Below are positions 1-11,116 of a DNA stretch of 64,000 bases, one piece after another. A program made the translations under genes and the position numbers. How positions within the stretch are numbered: the stretch's first letter is position 1; every line of letters begins with the position of its first letter. Source of the DNA: Paramyrothecium sp. XJ0827 (Eukaryota > Ascomycota > Sordariomycetes > Hypocreales > Stachybotryaceae); the NCBI GenBank assembly GCA_020881915.1, contig JAJFPB010000007.1, forward strand, positions 1,736,001 to 1,800,000, read 5' to 3'. The notes under the pieces are model-generated. The model saw nothing but the letters and a program-made list of their open reading frames with translations. It made no database searches and was not told the DNA's origin.

Positions 1-3000
1 GGGCATGGCAGTTCACGATGGTGCATGTTTTGGGGGTCGGCCGGCCATAAACCCCTCAGCTCAGGTACCTTGCCAGCTGCGGTCTGAAAAGAGTAAGACA
101 CCAGAGCACAGTACCAGTACTAGTACTACATGGTGTTAGATGGCTTCCGGCACGGAAGGCGTATCGTGAAAGGGGGGTCTCAAGTTCCATGATTGGTTGC
201 TAGCCCGAGCTAGCGGTCGTTCAGCACGAGTTGACACCCGCCTAATAAGAGGAGCTTGTGGACCGACGCAAAGTGTGTGGGAGCTACAGCATGTCACGAC
301 GAGGAGCCCGTCTGTTTTCATGGTTGCCGTGCACCTTCTGACATCCCAATGGCGCTGTTGGTGGCTTAGTTTCTGATAGAATGAGGGCGTCATTTGTTGA
401 AATAGCCCCGGCAGTTCTTTGTCGCCTGTGCAATCGGAGGATTCATTTAGACAGCTCTCAAGGCTTGTGAGAACAGACATGTTCCGGCAAGGCTGATGGT
501 CCATTTGACGTCGAATCCGCCAAGGGATGTCTGAAACCTGTGTCTAAGAATGCAATCTGAGAGTATGTGGAGAACACAAACCCATGGAGTCGACTGGTCG
601 GTTTGCTTCTCCCACGGTTCGTAGACACGAAATAGCCAACGGCCTGGACCGATCATGGGTTACAGCGCGGCAGGCGGTTCTTCCAAGCAGCACCAGAGCC
701 AAGGCAAGGTAGTGCGGTGCGGAGTATGCGCGATGAGGTCGCGCGAGAGTCTGTTTCCCAACTAGGCAATGGTCATGAATGAGGCTAGGAGTATGCGAAG
801 CTCCATGATTCGCCTGCGGCAGAGGGATATGTGGGCAGGGGGCACATTGGATCGAGCGATGAAGGCCATGACGAACGTAAAGTGTACGTCGATATGCTAA
901 CTTGCCTGCCATGTGGACCAAGTAGTCCCGGCAAGGATCTGGACGAGGTAATCTGTACTGTAAATGGGTCGATTGTTGCCGAAAGTCGGGCCTGATGGAA
1001 GAGCAGGTTACCGAGGCGCAAGAGATTGATGGAAACGGACATGCCTCCGTACAGAAAGAAGGGAAATGTTTTTTTCCTTTTTCTTGCGAATTGACGGTGA
1101 GATGGCCATTGGCTGCGACAAACTTTACCGCCTTGCCGTGCATAGAAGTTGACGGTTGCGCGGAGTGATGGGCTGCAGGTCGTCTTACACGCACGCACGT
1201 CTGGGTACAATGTCCTGCCGCTGGAGCTGCAGGAAGCTGCAGCAGGATTAGACTAAACAGGGGAATCGTTCCGGGGTCAAGGGAGAGAGAGGGGAAAAGG
1301 GGTGCAGGGGTTTGGCTTGTGCTTGCAGGTACCAAGCAGGACAGGACCCGTTCCGTGCCAGTCTCTCTACTCCCAGACCCAAAGAGAAGGTCAACAGCGA
1401 GGCAAGGGGAGGCTCCGTGGGTACTTGAGCAGCTCACTCTGATGGCGATCAGGAGGCACACGACTCATAAAGGCTGATCAGAGACAAGGCCTGGGTTTCT
1501 CCGGTGGCCAAAAGCTACTCTCCGGGATGACGATGGGAACTTGGGGGTGGGCTGCTAGAAGGGAAAAAAAGAAATGAAAAAAGGGAAAAAAGGGTAAGGA
1601 GGTAAAGTCCCGGCCAATCACCGGGCGCGTATTGGCTTTACTACCTTATTTTCCTTGGTCGGCCGTCCGGTACTTGTTTGACGTACCTGTCGCTCTACCT
1701 CACATTGGTGACATGTTTCAGGAACCTCCGGAGAAGAGAAGGAAAAGAAGCAATTCCACTCAGCCCCGAACCTCATTTACCGACCGGCTGCCAGCACGTA
1801 CCGTAGCACCTGAGTTCAGGTACCTGCAGCACCCGTGCCCCGTGCAGGGCAGCGTAGCTGTACCTTTGCGCGCACCGCTCTCGCAACCTCAGAACGACTC
1901 TGGTTCAGCTCATGCTCGTCCGGTTCGCAGCGACTCGTTGGACATCCGCTCGCTCCGGCCAGAGGGACGGTAGATTGTCTTTCCCACGGTATCCGTAGTG
2001 CCATGTATAATATAATCCAGGCCGAGCCGACAAGTTGACACACGTACAACGGGTCGCCGACCGAATCGCGCTGGTTCATTAAACGGACCCTTTTGTTTCT
2101 AGTCCCTTTCCCTTCCGATTTTTCCCATTTTCCACGCCCCTCCCCCCATTTGTCGCCGCCCCAGTCCACTGACACTAACACTCGTGGGCCGGCGCATCGC
2201 ATCTCGTTGCTAGGCGTGCCTCGCTTGTTATTGAGTGCCGGAGGCGGCTTGTTTACAAGTACGGGATGCGCTTGGCCTTGGCCAGCACCTTTTTCTAGGC
2301 TGCCTTTTCTGAAGGGACTGCAAGGCTGCCTATGAGATGAGTCAACGCAACGAACAAAGCGTGCATGAGCAGGCACGTCACAAGCATCATCATCACCCGC
2401 CCATCTTACTTTTCCCCCTCCTGCCTGACGGTGTAAGAGCGTCGCCCAAATGGTGCATGGTGCGGTGCAGGGCCAGGACAAAAATCCCAAAGGAGGCAAG
2501 GAGGAGGGAAAAGGCTGGCAGCCTTTCGGTTCGGGCTTGGGGGCCTAACAGGCAAAGGCTAACAGCCATCCAACGTTTGGGTGCGTGGATTGTATGGAAG
2601 ATGTGGTCCCTGTGGGTCGTGGAATGCATCCATCTCCATTCTCTCCCTTGGGTGACGCTGCTCTGGGGTGGCCTGCGTCCCACTGACGTTAGGACGACCC
2701 CACTTCGGCACGCCTGCACCAGAGCCGCTGGCCAACAGGATCCCGCAGACGGGACCCGCACGAAGGAAAAAAAAGTTCGAGCTCTCGTGCTTGCTGCCTT
2801 CTGTGCTTTTTTTCCCGACAAAAAAAAAAATTGCCTGAGCTTGCCTCCCCATCCTGAGGTCCCCTTTCTCTCCGCCAACGCCCCTTCCACCCCCCTTGGC
2901 TCCCTTCTTCGCCTCACACACTCGCTCCTCTCGACTCGTCTTGCTCCATCTGCATCTTGCGTTGCAATAACATTAACTTTGACCGCCCCAGATCCGACAC

Positions 3001-3273
3001 CCAGCATCCAATTCCTTTCCGCCGCATCGTTGACTTTCGCGGGACCCTTTCTTTCGCCTGTTCTTGGCCGCACCCCGTTTCCGCTTCCATCTCCATTTCC
3101 ATCTTCCACCCATCTCACCCTCTGCGACGACATCATCGCCCTTGTCGCGCCGTCGTCATCCAAGGGTCAAAACATCCTCTCTTGTGCACCTTAGATCGTC
3201 CTCTCATGGAAGCAAACAACATCGTCGCATGCCGATAGAACCCCCTTCAGCTCGTCGTACCACCGCATCAACC
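1..3273. other. Gene-free upstream stretch of the Gds1-like gene
   Basis: I see no convincing gene here. Several long open frames exist on both strands (for example 544-1461 minus and 2337-3194 plus), but they overlap one another, have skewed Cys/His/Ser/Pro composition and show no recognisable domain. From about 2790 to 3270 the plus strand becomes strongly pyrimidine-rich with a short A-run near 2820. This is the usual look of a fungal promoter and 5' leader, so the last 500 bp probably hold the core promoter and leader of the gene starting at 3274. Confidence 0.5.
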
Positions 3274-4528
3274 ATGCCTTACAACACTCGTCGCAAGTCT
3301 CTCTCCTTGCCCAGCTTGGGCATTCACATCCCCGTCACCCACGCCGCCCGTGCTGCTGCGTCAAAGGCCGCTGCCCGATCTTCGTCCGCCTCGTTCGCGT
3401 CTTCGTCCACCTCTTCATCGTTAACGACGCCCTCGACTTCCACCGATCGCTCGACGTCGCCCGAATCACATCCGAGTAAGCGCTTGAAGAGAGCGCACGG
3501 TCCCAGCGGCTCCGTCGACAATGCCATCGCCATCGAGCAAACGCCACCGCCTTCCCCGCCCGCAGCCAGCACGAGTGACATGACAGATGCCGCGGCTGTA
3601 CCCAAGATCGACCTCGAGGGAATCAACGACGACATTGTCGAGGCCGTCATCGTTCAGCTGCAATCAACAGGCAACAGACCCCATCTAGTCAAGGAGTTGG
3701 AAATGGTCCTGTCACAGCAGCTCACGTCTGTGCAACAGTAAGTCACCGCCTCGCATACTTCAGCCAACTGCAGCCTATGTAGATACTAAAACTTGCTGTA
3801 GGTCGGCAAATCCATGTGCCATCATCTCATCGCGCTTGGCTTCGTATTTGAAACGATCATGCTGGACTGCTCTGGCGCCATGTCCTCTAGCTAAGGAGCT
3901 GGAGGCCGTACATCCGCGCCGCACTTATTTCTTCCTCACGACCTGCCCCCGACAACCGCTACCCGATCCAAGCTCTACACCAACCAGTCGTTCAGCAATA
4001 GTTACCCCATCGGTATCACTCACCGACGACTCTGGCTCTGACGACGCGGAAGGTCGCCGACGAGAACTAAGTCCCTCTCCCGAAGTCGACCTTTCGCCGC
4101 CCGAGTTTGACGATGTCGATGATGATGTTGTCATGCCGATTATGCCCATTGGCTCTCTGCCAACACGCTACATTCGGTATCCTCGTGATCTGCGCCGCGA
4201 CTCGCCCCCCTTGGAAAAGGACGAACGGGAATTCACGCAAACCGCCGACGTACTTCAGAAGCGCAAGCTTAGTGATGTGCTGCCTTCGACGGAATCCACA
4301 GATCGCTCCGAGTACGGCTACCGTGATGACGCTTGGTTTGGCGACAGTCGCTCCATCGCATCAAGTACATTCCTCACGAGCCCTGCCATGAGACCAACTA
4401 TTATAACCAACTATCGAAAGGAGGATGAAGCTGAATCTTGGAACAAACTCAACAAGTTGTTCGAATGGGATCGCAGCGCCGAGAGCATCGAAATCGACGA
4501 GCTCGATTACCTACTAGATGGGTGCTAG
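3274..4528 (+). CDS. Gds1-type winged helix domain protein (two exons)
   Basis: Two exons, 3274-3737 and 3802-4528, joined across a 64-bp intron (GTAAGT donor, GTAG acceptor) that splits a Gln codon; about 396 aa. The first in-frame ATG at 3274 follows an ACC context and starts a basic, Ser-rich N-terminus (MPYNTRRKS). Residues 50-85 are Ser/Thr-rich and contain a KRLKR basic patch that could be a nuclear signal. Residues of about 113-205, spanning the intron, form a compact segment (GINDDIVEAVI..., NPCAIISSRL, SYLKR, WTALAPCPLAKEL, RRTYFFLT) that matches what I know of the winged-helix region of fungal Gds1-like proteins. The C-terminal half is acidic (DDSGSDDAEG, DDVDDDVV). Yeast GDS1 is a nuclear protein linked genetically to NAM9 and mitochondrial growth; a nuclear regulatory role here is inference. 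It is convergent with the OMS1-like gene, leaving 379 bp between the stop codons. Confidence 0.82.
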
Positions 4529-4907
4529 ATGCAGACTATATGTAAAGATTATTTGAAAGGCGCATATGGTGTTTGGCGGGGCCACGACGAGACACAAGTC
4601 GTCATTCGAGCAAAAGTTGATCTTTGGAGTTGAATCATGTTGGATTATGGTTGGATGCATTAACTTTGTATATTTAGATGATCTTGAAAGGGTTCGCAAA
4701 GCATTAGGGTGTCACTTTGGCGACAAGAACCTACTGTACACAAAACGCAGTGCGGCAACTGCATGCACATAAACAAATAATCAAGGATATGCCACTCCTT
4801 CTACTTATACTTCTCGGCTTCAAAAACGTTACGCTTGATCTTGAAGCGATTTGCCTGGTTCCCACTGACATGTACAAACAATCATACACCAATTTACACT
4901 TTACATC

Positions 4908-6188
4908 TTACACATTTTCAGAGACTTTGAGCTCAACCCATACGAGGGTGCCCATCTGCAGGATGTTGGGACGCTCCACCTTGACAACTTGAAGCCCCGG
5001 CGCCCGCTTCGCGGCCTCGTCCACCAAAGCGGGTATGTCCCTGTTCCACCAGCACCCGAACTTTTCAAAATGTTTGCCTGCGTTCTTGTCCAGGAGCCCA
5101 TTGAGGATGCCATACCATCCTTTGCCGTGTTCCAAAAGAATGATGCGACCAGTCTCGGGCTTGACCACGGTTGCGAGATTGGTGAGCACGGCGACGGGGT
5201 CGGCCACAGAGCAGAGACCGAACGTCTGGATCACGGTGTCATACTTTGTCTGTGGGGGAGGAGTGGCGCGAGGGTTTTCCTGCGTCGTCGAGGGCGCAGG
5301 TAGAGGAATCGGGCGGTGGGCGTCGGAGTGGATGAATCGGAGCTGTCCATTCAAATACGAGAGCTGGCCTCCGGTATGGTCGGCCATGGTGGAGGCCTTG
5401 ACGACCGGTGCGGATGTCGACATGGGCGGTACGGCCTTGACAAGCTTCTTCCGAGCTACATCAAGCATGTCCACGGATATGTCGAGTCCAGTAAACGATG
5501 TAATCCCTCTACCAGCCGGCAGCGTGGGGTTCACCGCGGCACCCGCCGCGGCCGCCGCCGCCGCCGCACCCAGAGCCTCCCAGTTATAGTACTCCAGATT
5601 GCGCCCGGTACCCATAGCGAGCTCCAGCACGTGGCCCCTGGCCTGGTTGGCGAGCTTCTTGCGCAGGCCCGTGATGCCCATCCACCACTCATCCCAGTTG
5701 AGCTCCTTGTCGAACTGCTCCGCGTTGTCGCCGGACAGCGCGGGGGGCCTGCCGGTCGGCGTGGCGTGCTCGCCGCCGCACGACGCGCAGGGGGCGCCGC
5801 CCCCGTCCTTGAGCGACGCGGCGATGGTGCCGAAGATGTAGAAGCCCAGGAGGCCGGAGAGGAGCGCGGCGCCGGAGAGGGGCAGCCAGGACCGTTGCCA
5901 GATGGAGAGGGCCGTCTCCGGCTCGGAGGGGGGCGGCGGCCTCGGTCGCGCGATGTGGGCGTTCGCGGGCTTCGAGGAACTGCGCAGTCAGGGTCACAAT
6001 GCGTTCGCGACGACGGTGGCGCAGGACTTGTCTCACGGTTTGTATGTCTGCCGCACACGAGGCGGAAGGGTCTTCGCTGGGGGAGGCGCGTGGGCTGGCT
6101 TCCGTGGCGCTTTGGCGGAGGAGCTCGCGAGGCGCAACTGCTGGCGGCGGGCCGCGGCCCTGGCGAATCCGCGCATAGTTACCGTCAT
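4908..6188 (-). CDS. OMS1-like mitochondrial SAM-dependent methyltransferase (two exons)
   Basis: Minus-strand exons 6188-6037 and 5979-4908, separated by a 57-bp intron (GTGAGA donor, GCAG acceptor); about 407 aa. The N-terminus (MTVTMRGFARAAARRQ) is Arg/Ala-rich without acidic residues, as in a mitochondrial presequence; an alternative start is the second Met at 6176. A hydrophobic segment at about residues 84-105 (SGAALLSGLLGFYIFGTIAA) is a probable single membrane anchor. The class I methyltransferase fold follows: motif I VLELAMGTGRN at about 165, then FTGLDIS, then IQTFGLCSV and LLEHGKG. Yeast Oms1 is an inner-membrane methyltransferase-like protein that suppresses oxa1 defects and supports respiratory complexes; its substrate is unsettled. 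An oddity is a run of eight alanines plus a short loop between motifs I and II (plus strand about 5530-5580), encoded by a GCC-type repeat. The ORF beginning at the internal Met at 5681 is only part of the protein. Confidence 0.85.
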
Positions 6189-8683
6189 TGGCTCTGCATT
6201 GGATCGGGGCGGTGACTTTGTCGCAGACAAAAAGCTCGCTCGGGGGTGCGGTGGTCTGCAAGCTCCAAAATCTCGAGAGCGGAATGGAGAAGCAATTAGC
6301 ACTAACGAAAAAAAAGGCGTCAGGGTTGCTTTTGACGCATGCGGCAAGGGTGGAAGAGGGGACGGCCCGGTATTTCGGATCCGATGGGGCAGAGTGGGTC
6401 GCGCAATGTTTCGTGCAATTTCACAGAAACCCGATTTTCACAAGTTAAATCTAGGATAATGATCATGAATCTAACAGAAAGCAATTACCGCGCCTAAGTT
6501 CCAGGAATAAATATATATAGATGTATTAGTAATGGATTTCTATCCAATATCCCCTTTCTCTACATCTATAAAAAAAAATCTTCGATAATAATAGTGAAAC
6601 TCCTCCTTCCACAAGACATCTCCACAATTGTCCCATATCAAGTAAACAACTGATTTCCTTGGTAAATACCGCTTTCCCCCTACCTCTTTATATTACTTGA
6701 CCTCATTATCGGTCGCGATCTGGTTGTCGATCGTATCTCGCTTTCGATGGCCTGATCGGGAGTAAGCTTGTAAGTGTGCGAGCTATATGGAGTACCGTCA
6801 TTATCGGGCAATGAAGTCGGTCAGAGTGAGGGGGACGCCATCCTTGAGGTGTCGGCGAACGCACAGGTAATACCATTCTCAGTAGCGGTTAACCCCAAGG
6901 GCCGTGTGTCAAAGTATGTGGGCAGTGGAATGGTATGCGAGCTATTATCTTATCACGACATGGTTGGCGCATGGTAAAGTGCTGGCCTCCTACGTGCCAG
7001 AGGGCGTCAGGAAGTTGGGTTGTAAGGACTTCGGTATCAAGTCCGCGGTACGCACGGAGTGCTTCGACGGCGTTGTAAGTACCGGCGTGGGCGCGGTCAT
7101 GCCTTGGAAAGGACGCAGCATAATGAATAAGTATTCAAGCCGGGTCCAAGTCCAGTAGCTTGTAAAGCTTACGTAGTGAGAGTTGCAGTAACACCTTGAC
7201 ACCTTCGAGGAAACTACGGGCGATGGCGGACGCGGTTATCTCGCTGGATGGGGGCTGCTTCAATACCGCTATGTATTACCTTGACCGGCGGTTCGGGATT
7301 ATTAGTCGTTGAAGAGCACGACAGGCAGGGTGTCTGTCCTCTGGCATGGAGCTAGGATGGAGGAAGAGGCACCGCTATCTCTTCGGAGGGACGTGCTGGT
7401 CTGGTTAACCAATGATCATGAGGCGGATGACGAGGCGGTGCCATAGAAAAGAACTTCTTGCGTGCTCTGGCGAGCGTGTGGGGAAGACGTAAGTTCACGT
7501 TCAAGTTGAGATGATCGTTCGAGGTTGTTACCACTATTTCCTAGGATGGTGAAGATGCTGCTTGTGGTGCCAGCCCGGTGCAGCTCCTCCAAGTTACGCT
7601 GGAAACGGCGGCCTGTGCCTTGGCTTTTGCCGAGGTATTCTAGCATGTCCTTGGCCTACCGCTACTATTCGGTTATGATCTGCGAGAAAGGGCCGGCGGA
7701 TGACTTTATGATTCTCTCCGATAAGCTCATCCGGATTGTGACTACTCCCTTTTGGTTGGTGAGGTTGGTAGCGGTTTTGCTATCGACTAGGATGGCGTTC
7801 CCCTTGAGATACTCAAGTTCTCCTTGGGGCGGAGGTGCGTCATTCCTTCTTGTGGTCCTAAAAGAGGCAAAACAACCGCGGTTGTCATGGGGAGCCACGG
7901 GAGGAGATATTGTGGCTGAGGGTGATGCGCTTCCGCGGAACAATACGCGAGGTTACAGTGGTTCATTGGTCATTTAACCAGAATCCTTACATTGGACAGG
8001 AAGCATGGGAGACAGGAAAGCTCACTCCTGTTAGTTCAGACACACGGTCCAAGAGACGGGTTAATGTAGGCGTAGTTAGGTTATTGACTGGTTGGTCGCG
8101 AGGCTATATTCAAGTGTGCTGCGATGGTGGAGCGATTAGGGAACGACATAAAAGAGCCAATATTGAGACCGGACACGCTGGTCCCTAGTCGTGTCCTTCG
8201 CCATTAACGCGGGTGCAATATTATCCCATATCGCTGCGGATCTGCTATCGCTAGTACTTGCCTTGAAGTACGGGTTTTAAATATTCGAGAGCATGAGCTT
8301 CTGAAGTAGAGCTGGATAAGACAGCAGTAGCAGTCGTAAGTGAGGTTTGCGGTTGTGCAGAAGAGAGACTAGCGGACGAAATCATGGTAGGGCGCCCGGT
8401 ACTTCGGATCTGGTAGTGGTACCCTGTAAAAGAGTGGGGGGATTTGGAGACAGAGCTCTCCACACCAGACCGCAAACCACAACACTACTCACTCACGTCA
8501 CTCGCTCACTGACTACTCAATCCCTCTTCCCAGCCGCAATTGTATAAGCGTTCTGCCCTGCAACTCCCTCCAGACAGTAAAAATTTTACTCTTTGAAGAT
8601 CTGGTTGGTGGATGACTAGTTGATTCTGCCGCGCACAGGACGGAGAAGCTTGCTGCGACCAGGAGACGAACATCACTGCCACC
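6189..8683. other. Gene-free stretch with AT-rich island
   Basis: No intact gene is visible. Bases 6440-6620 are markedly AT-rich with TATA-like and poly-A stretches, unlike the surrounding roughly 50% GC DNA. From 6770 to 8400 many short frames of 60-150 codons lie on both strands, broken by stops. Some minus-strand pieces (7416-7646, 7665-7943, 8251-8475) read like protein but match no family I know. A decayed mobile element is possible, but I found no terminal repeats, so I do not call one. The last 200 bp should contain the promoter of the IMPACT-family gene, with a TATA-like GTATAAG near 8539. Confidence 0.4.
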
Positions 8684-10236
8684 ATGGCGGGTCAAGGCGA
8701 CTTGCAGGAGCTGCTGCGCATGTTCACGTCGCGCAAGTGCACCATGCTCGTCGCGATGGGTCACGTCAAGGCGTTGCAAGCCAAGAATCTTCGCAGGTAA
8801 TAGCATCCAGAAGCTTCGTCGTCCTGGCCCGTGGCTGACGAGGATTCAGTATTACTCAAATTGCAGACGCGCCGCTCACTGATGTGGAGGCTGCCGTGAA
8901 TGATCTCAAGCTCGCGAAAAGCATCCACACAGCGTGCAAATCTCATGGCAAGAAGTCGACGAAACGGTCAACTGATGAGCCGCTAGCGCCAAGTGCCAAG
9001 AAGCCAAAATTGGACATTCACAAACGGGATCTAGACTATAGCACCATGTCCCCTGATGAGCTCGAGGCGGCCCTGGACCTGCCGCTTGAGGAAGACGAGG
9101 ACATCATCCGAGGCACAAACATCGTCACCAATAGAGCACCGTTGGTGCTGGCGTTCGCGGTGGAACTGCTCCGCTTCACGATGCCCGAGCAGCCCCCGAG
9201 CAGCCGTCTAAGTCTGGCACAGGCCGTAGTAAGCGCAAACTCCAAGTCGAAGGCTGTCAGTATAGGGATCGAGAAGCCGTCACTGAAGGAAAATTTGATA
9301 TCCGAAGGACAGCCAAAGGTACGAGTAATGACGCGAGAGATACCGGTGCTCAAACGCGGTGGATATACTTGGTCTGGGGCGCCCAAACCAGCAGCAGCGC
9401 CCACCGCCACCGCACAACAATCTGCCTCCGGTGGCCCCCAGACTTGGGTTGCGAGCCAGAAGCTGACATCACGGGCTTCCACATTCATCGCCCACGCATC
9501 AACCATCTCCTCTCAGGCGAAACGTGCAGAGCTGATGAAGAGCCTTGTGGACCAGAAGCCCGAGCTCGAGACGGCGTCACACAACGCCTGGGCCGTACGC
9601 ACGGGCTACGGAAACTCACCGCTGGTGCAAGAAGCTTCGTTTGACGATGGGGAGTCAGGCTGCGGCCAGTTTCTACTGCAGCTGATGCGCGAGGCGGACA
9701 TCAAAAATACAATGGTGGTCCTAACAAGGTGGTACGGAGGCGTCATGCTTGGGCCTGACCGTTGGCGGCTCATGCGGGAGTGTGTTAGCGACGCGCTCTC
9801 GGCACAAATGCGCACCTCTAGTCTCTCAGGAGAGCCACTATGGGGCCTCGATCCAGAAGATAGCAAACCGGTGACATCAACTGTGGGGATGGCCATCCAT
9901 CGACCCGAAGGCGCCAGAAATTACCTATTGAGAAGCTTCGCATCGGCGCCGAGCACGGAGCCCGGGGAGGATAGCAAGAAGGCGGCAACAGGGGCGGCGG
10001 CCAACGAGGAGAAGCAGGAGAACCTTGGGCGATTACTAGGCGCACTGAGGCTGTTGTTCGCGAGTTGGGCGGGGGTGCTCAGAAAGGAGGAGCTTGACAG
10101 GAAGGCATGGGGCTGGTATATCGCGGTGCGGCCGGATGTCGAGGCGGGGCCGTCGGGGTGGGGGGCCAAAGGGACTGTGAACTTGGGCAAGATTTTGGAT
10201 CTTCGAAGGAAGGGTGAGCCGGTGAAGTCAGGTTGA
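8684..10236 (+). CDS. IMPACT/UPF0029 family protein (two exons)
   Basis: Exons 8684-8796 and 8850-10236 with a 53-bp intron (GTAATA donor, TTCAG acceptor) splitting a Ser codon; about 499 aa. The start is the ATG in ACCATGG context at 8684. The UPF0029/IMPACT core lies at about residues 205-345, with the hallmarks SRASTFIAHAS, SHNAWAVR, SFDDGESG-GQ-LL and VVLTRWYGGVMLGPDRWR. Yeast Yih1 and mammalian IMPACT share this core and compete with Gcn2 for Gcn1, damping eIF2-alpha phosphorylation, but they bind Gcn1 through an N-terminal RWD domain that I do not see here. Instead, the N-terminus carries a conserved-looking helical segment (LQELLRMF, SITQIADAPL) and a basic, low-complexity linker (KKSTKRS, SAKKPK). 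A direct role in Gcn1/Gcn2 control is therefore not assured. The C-terminal 120 residues are Ala/Glu-rich followed by a conserved-looking tail. Confidence 0.87.
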
Positions 10237-11116
10237 GGTACTTTATGGAGCGTTGCGTAGCTCGAGACAAGGCGTTTCCAGCACATGAAGCATATGCGTC
10301 AGTGAGGCTGACGATGTGTTTGTATTGTGTTGTGTATTTCTGTTTTTGTACAAGTTGGCGAAGGTGGTGGTGCTTATCGATAAGACTCTCCAGGTCGCGT
10401 CAAGCACGCGAGTTGAAAGGAGGGGCAATTCCGAGCTGGTAGGAAAATGGGGAGCCTACCTACTGTAATTAGCCAGTCAGGCGCTGTGTTTTGCGTGTGC
10501 ATGAGCCAAAGGGGCTGTTTTCCAAGCACCAAGCTGGCAGGCCGGACGTTTGGAGGGAGGGGCTGCAAAAACGTAGGCGGCCGGAAAGTAAACACACAAC
10601 ACAACGCCTTTTCTGCAACCACAACAACCGCCGCCAACTAAGAAGCAAACATCAGCTCGCACCCCGACGGTTTGTTTCCATCTTGCATTGCACTCGACCA
10701 ACCGGACCGAACTTTGTCAACTGAGACGACGACGCAAGATAGCAGCACCTTGATTCATTTTTTCCTTCTTTTTTTTCCTTCTTTCTTCTCTCTTGCTGCC
10801 AAGTCGTCAATGGCGGCCAGTGCATAACCGGGGAATTCTAATCTGCAGGGTCCTCTTCTATTCGCTTTTCTCTCTTGCTCCCCCCTCCCTTTTTCATTTA
10901 ATTTTGGTTGCCTTTCCTCCTGTCGTCCCCCAGTCGCCAAACACACCCCCTGGCCAAAGACTCGCACCCCACCACGATCGACCACGTCGAGTCTTGCTGT
11001 CGAGCCCAACGCCCGTTGCCAATTGCGCGTGTCCCCGTCTCGAACTCGCCGCCTGCGTTGTCGATAGCCCGCCTTGCGCCCGGAAGCCTAGCTCGTCGTC
11101 ACCGCCACCCGGGACA
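10237..11116. promoter_or_regulatory. Upstream region and 5' leader of CDK1
   Basis: The 880 bp between the IMPACT-family stop and the CDK1 start codon hold no gene. A perfect 12-bp palindrome CTTATCGATAAG, containing two opposed GATA cores, lies at 10373-10384. From about 10755 the plus strand is pyrimidine-rich (T/C runs), typical of a fungal core promoter and leader. The assignment to CDK1 rests on position only. Confidence 0.4.

Noticed and set aside
544..1461. 305-codon open frame on the minus strand
   Set aside because: Composition is rich in Cys, His, Ser and Pro, with no domain, membrane or splice pattern. Overlapping frames on the same strand are nearly as long.
2337..3194. 285- and 256-codon frames on opposite strands over the same DNA
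   Set aside because: They lie in the pyrimidine-rich leader of the Gds1-like gene. Their Pro/Ser/Leu and Gly/Glu/Arg biases are what CT-rich and GA-rich strands produce.
5531..6261. Two Arg/Pro-rich minus-strand frames of 175 and 190 codons
   Set aside because: They are out-of-frame shadows of the OMS1-like gene, whose correct frame continues through this region after splicing.
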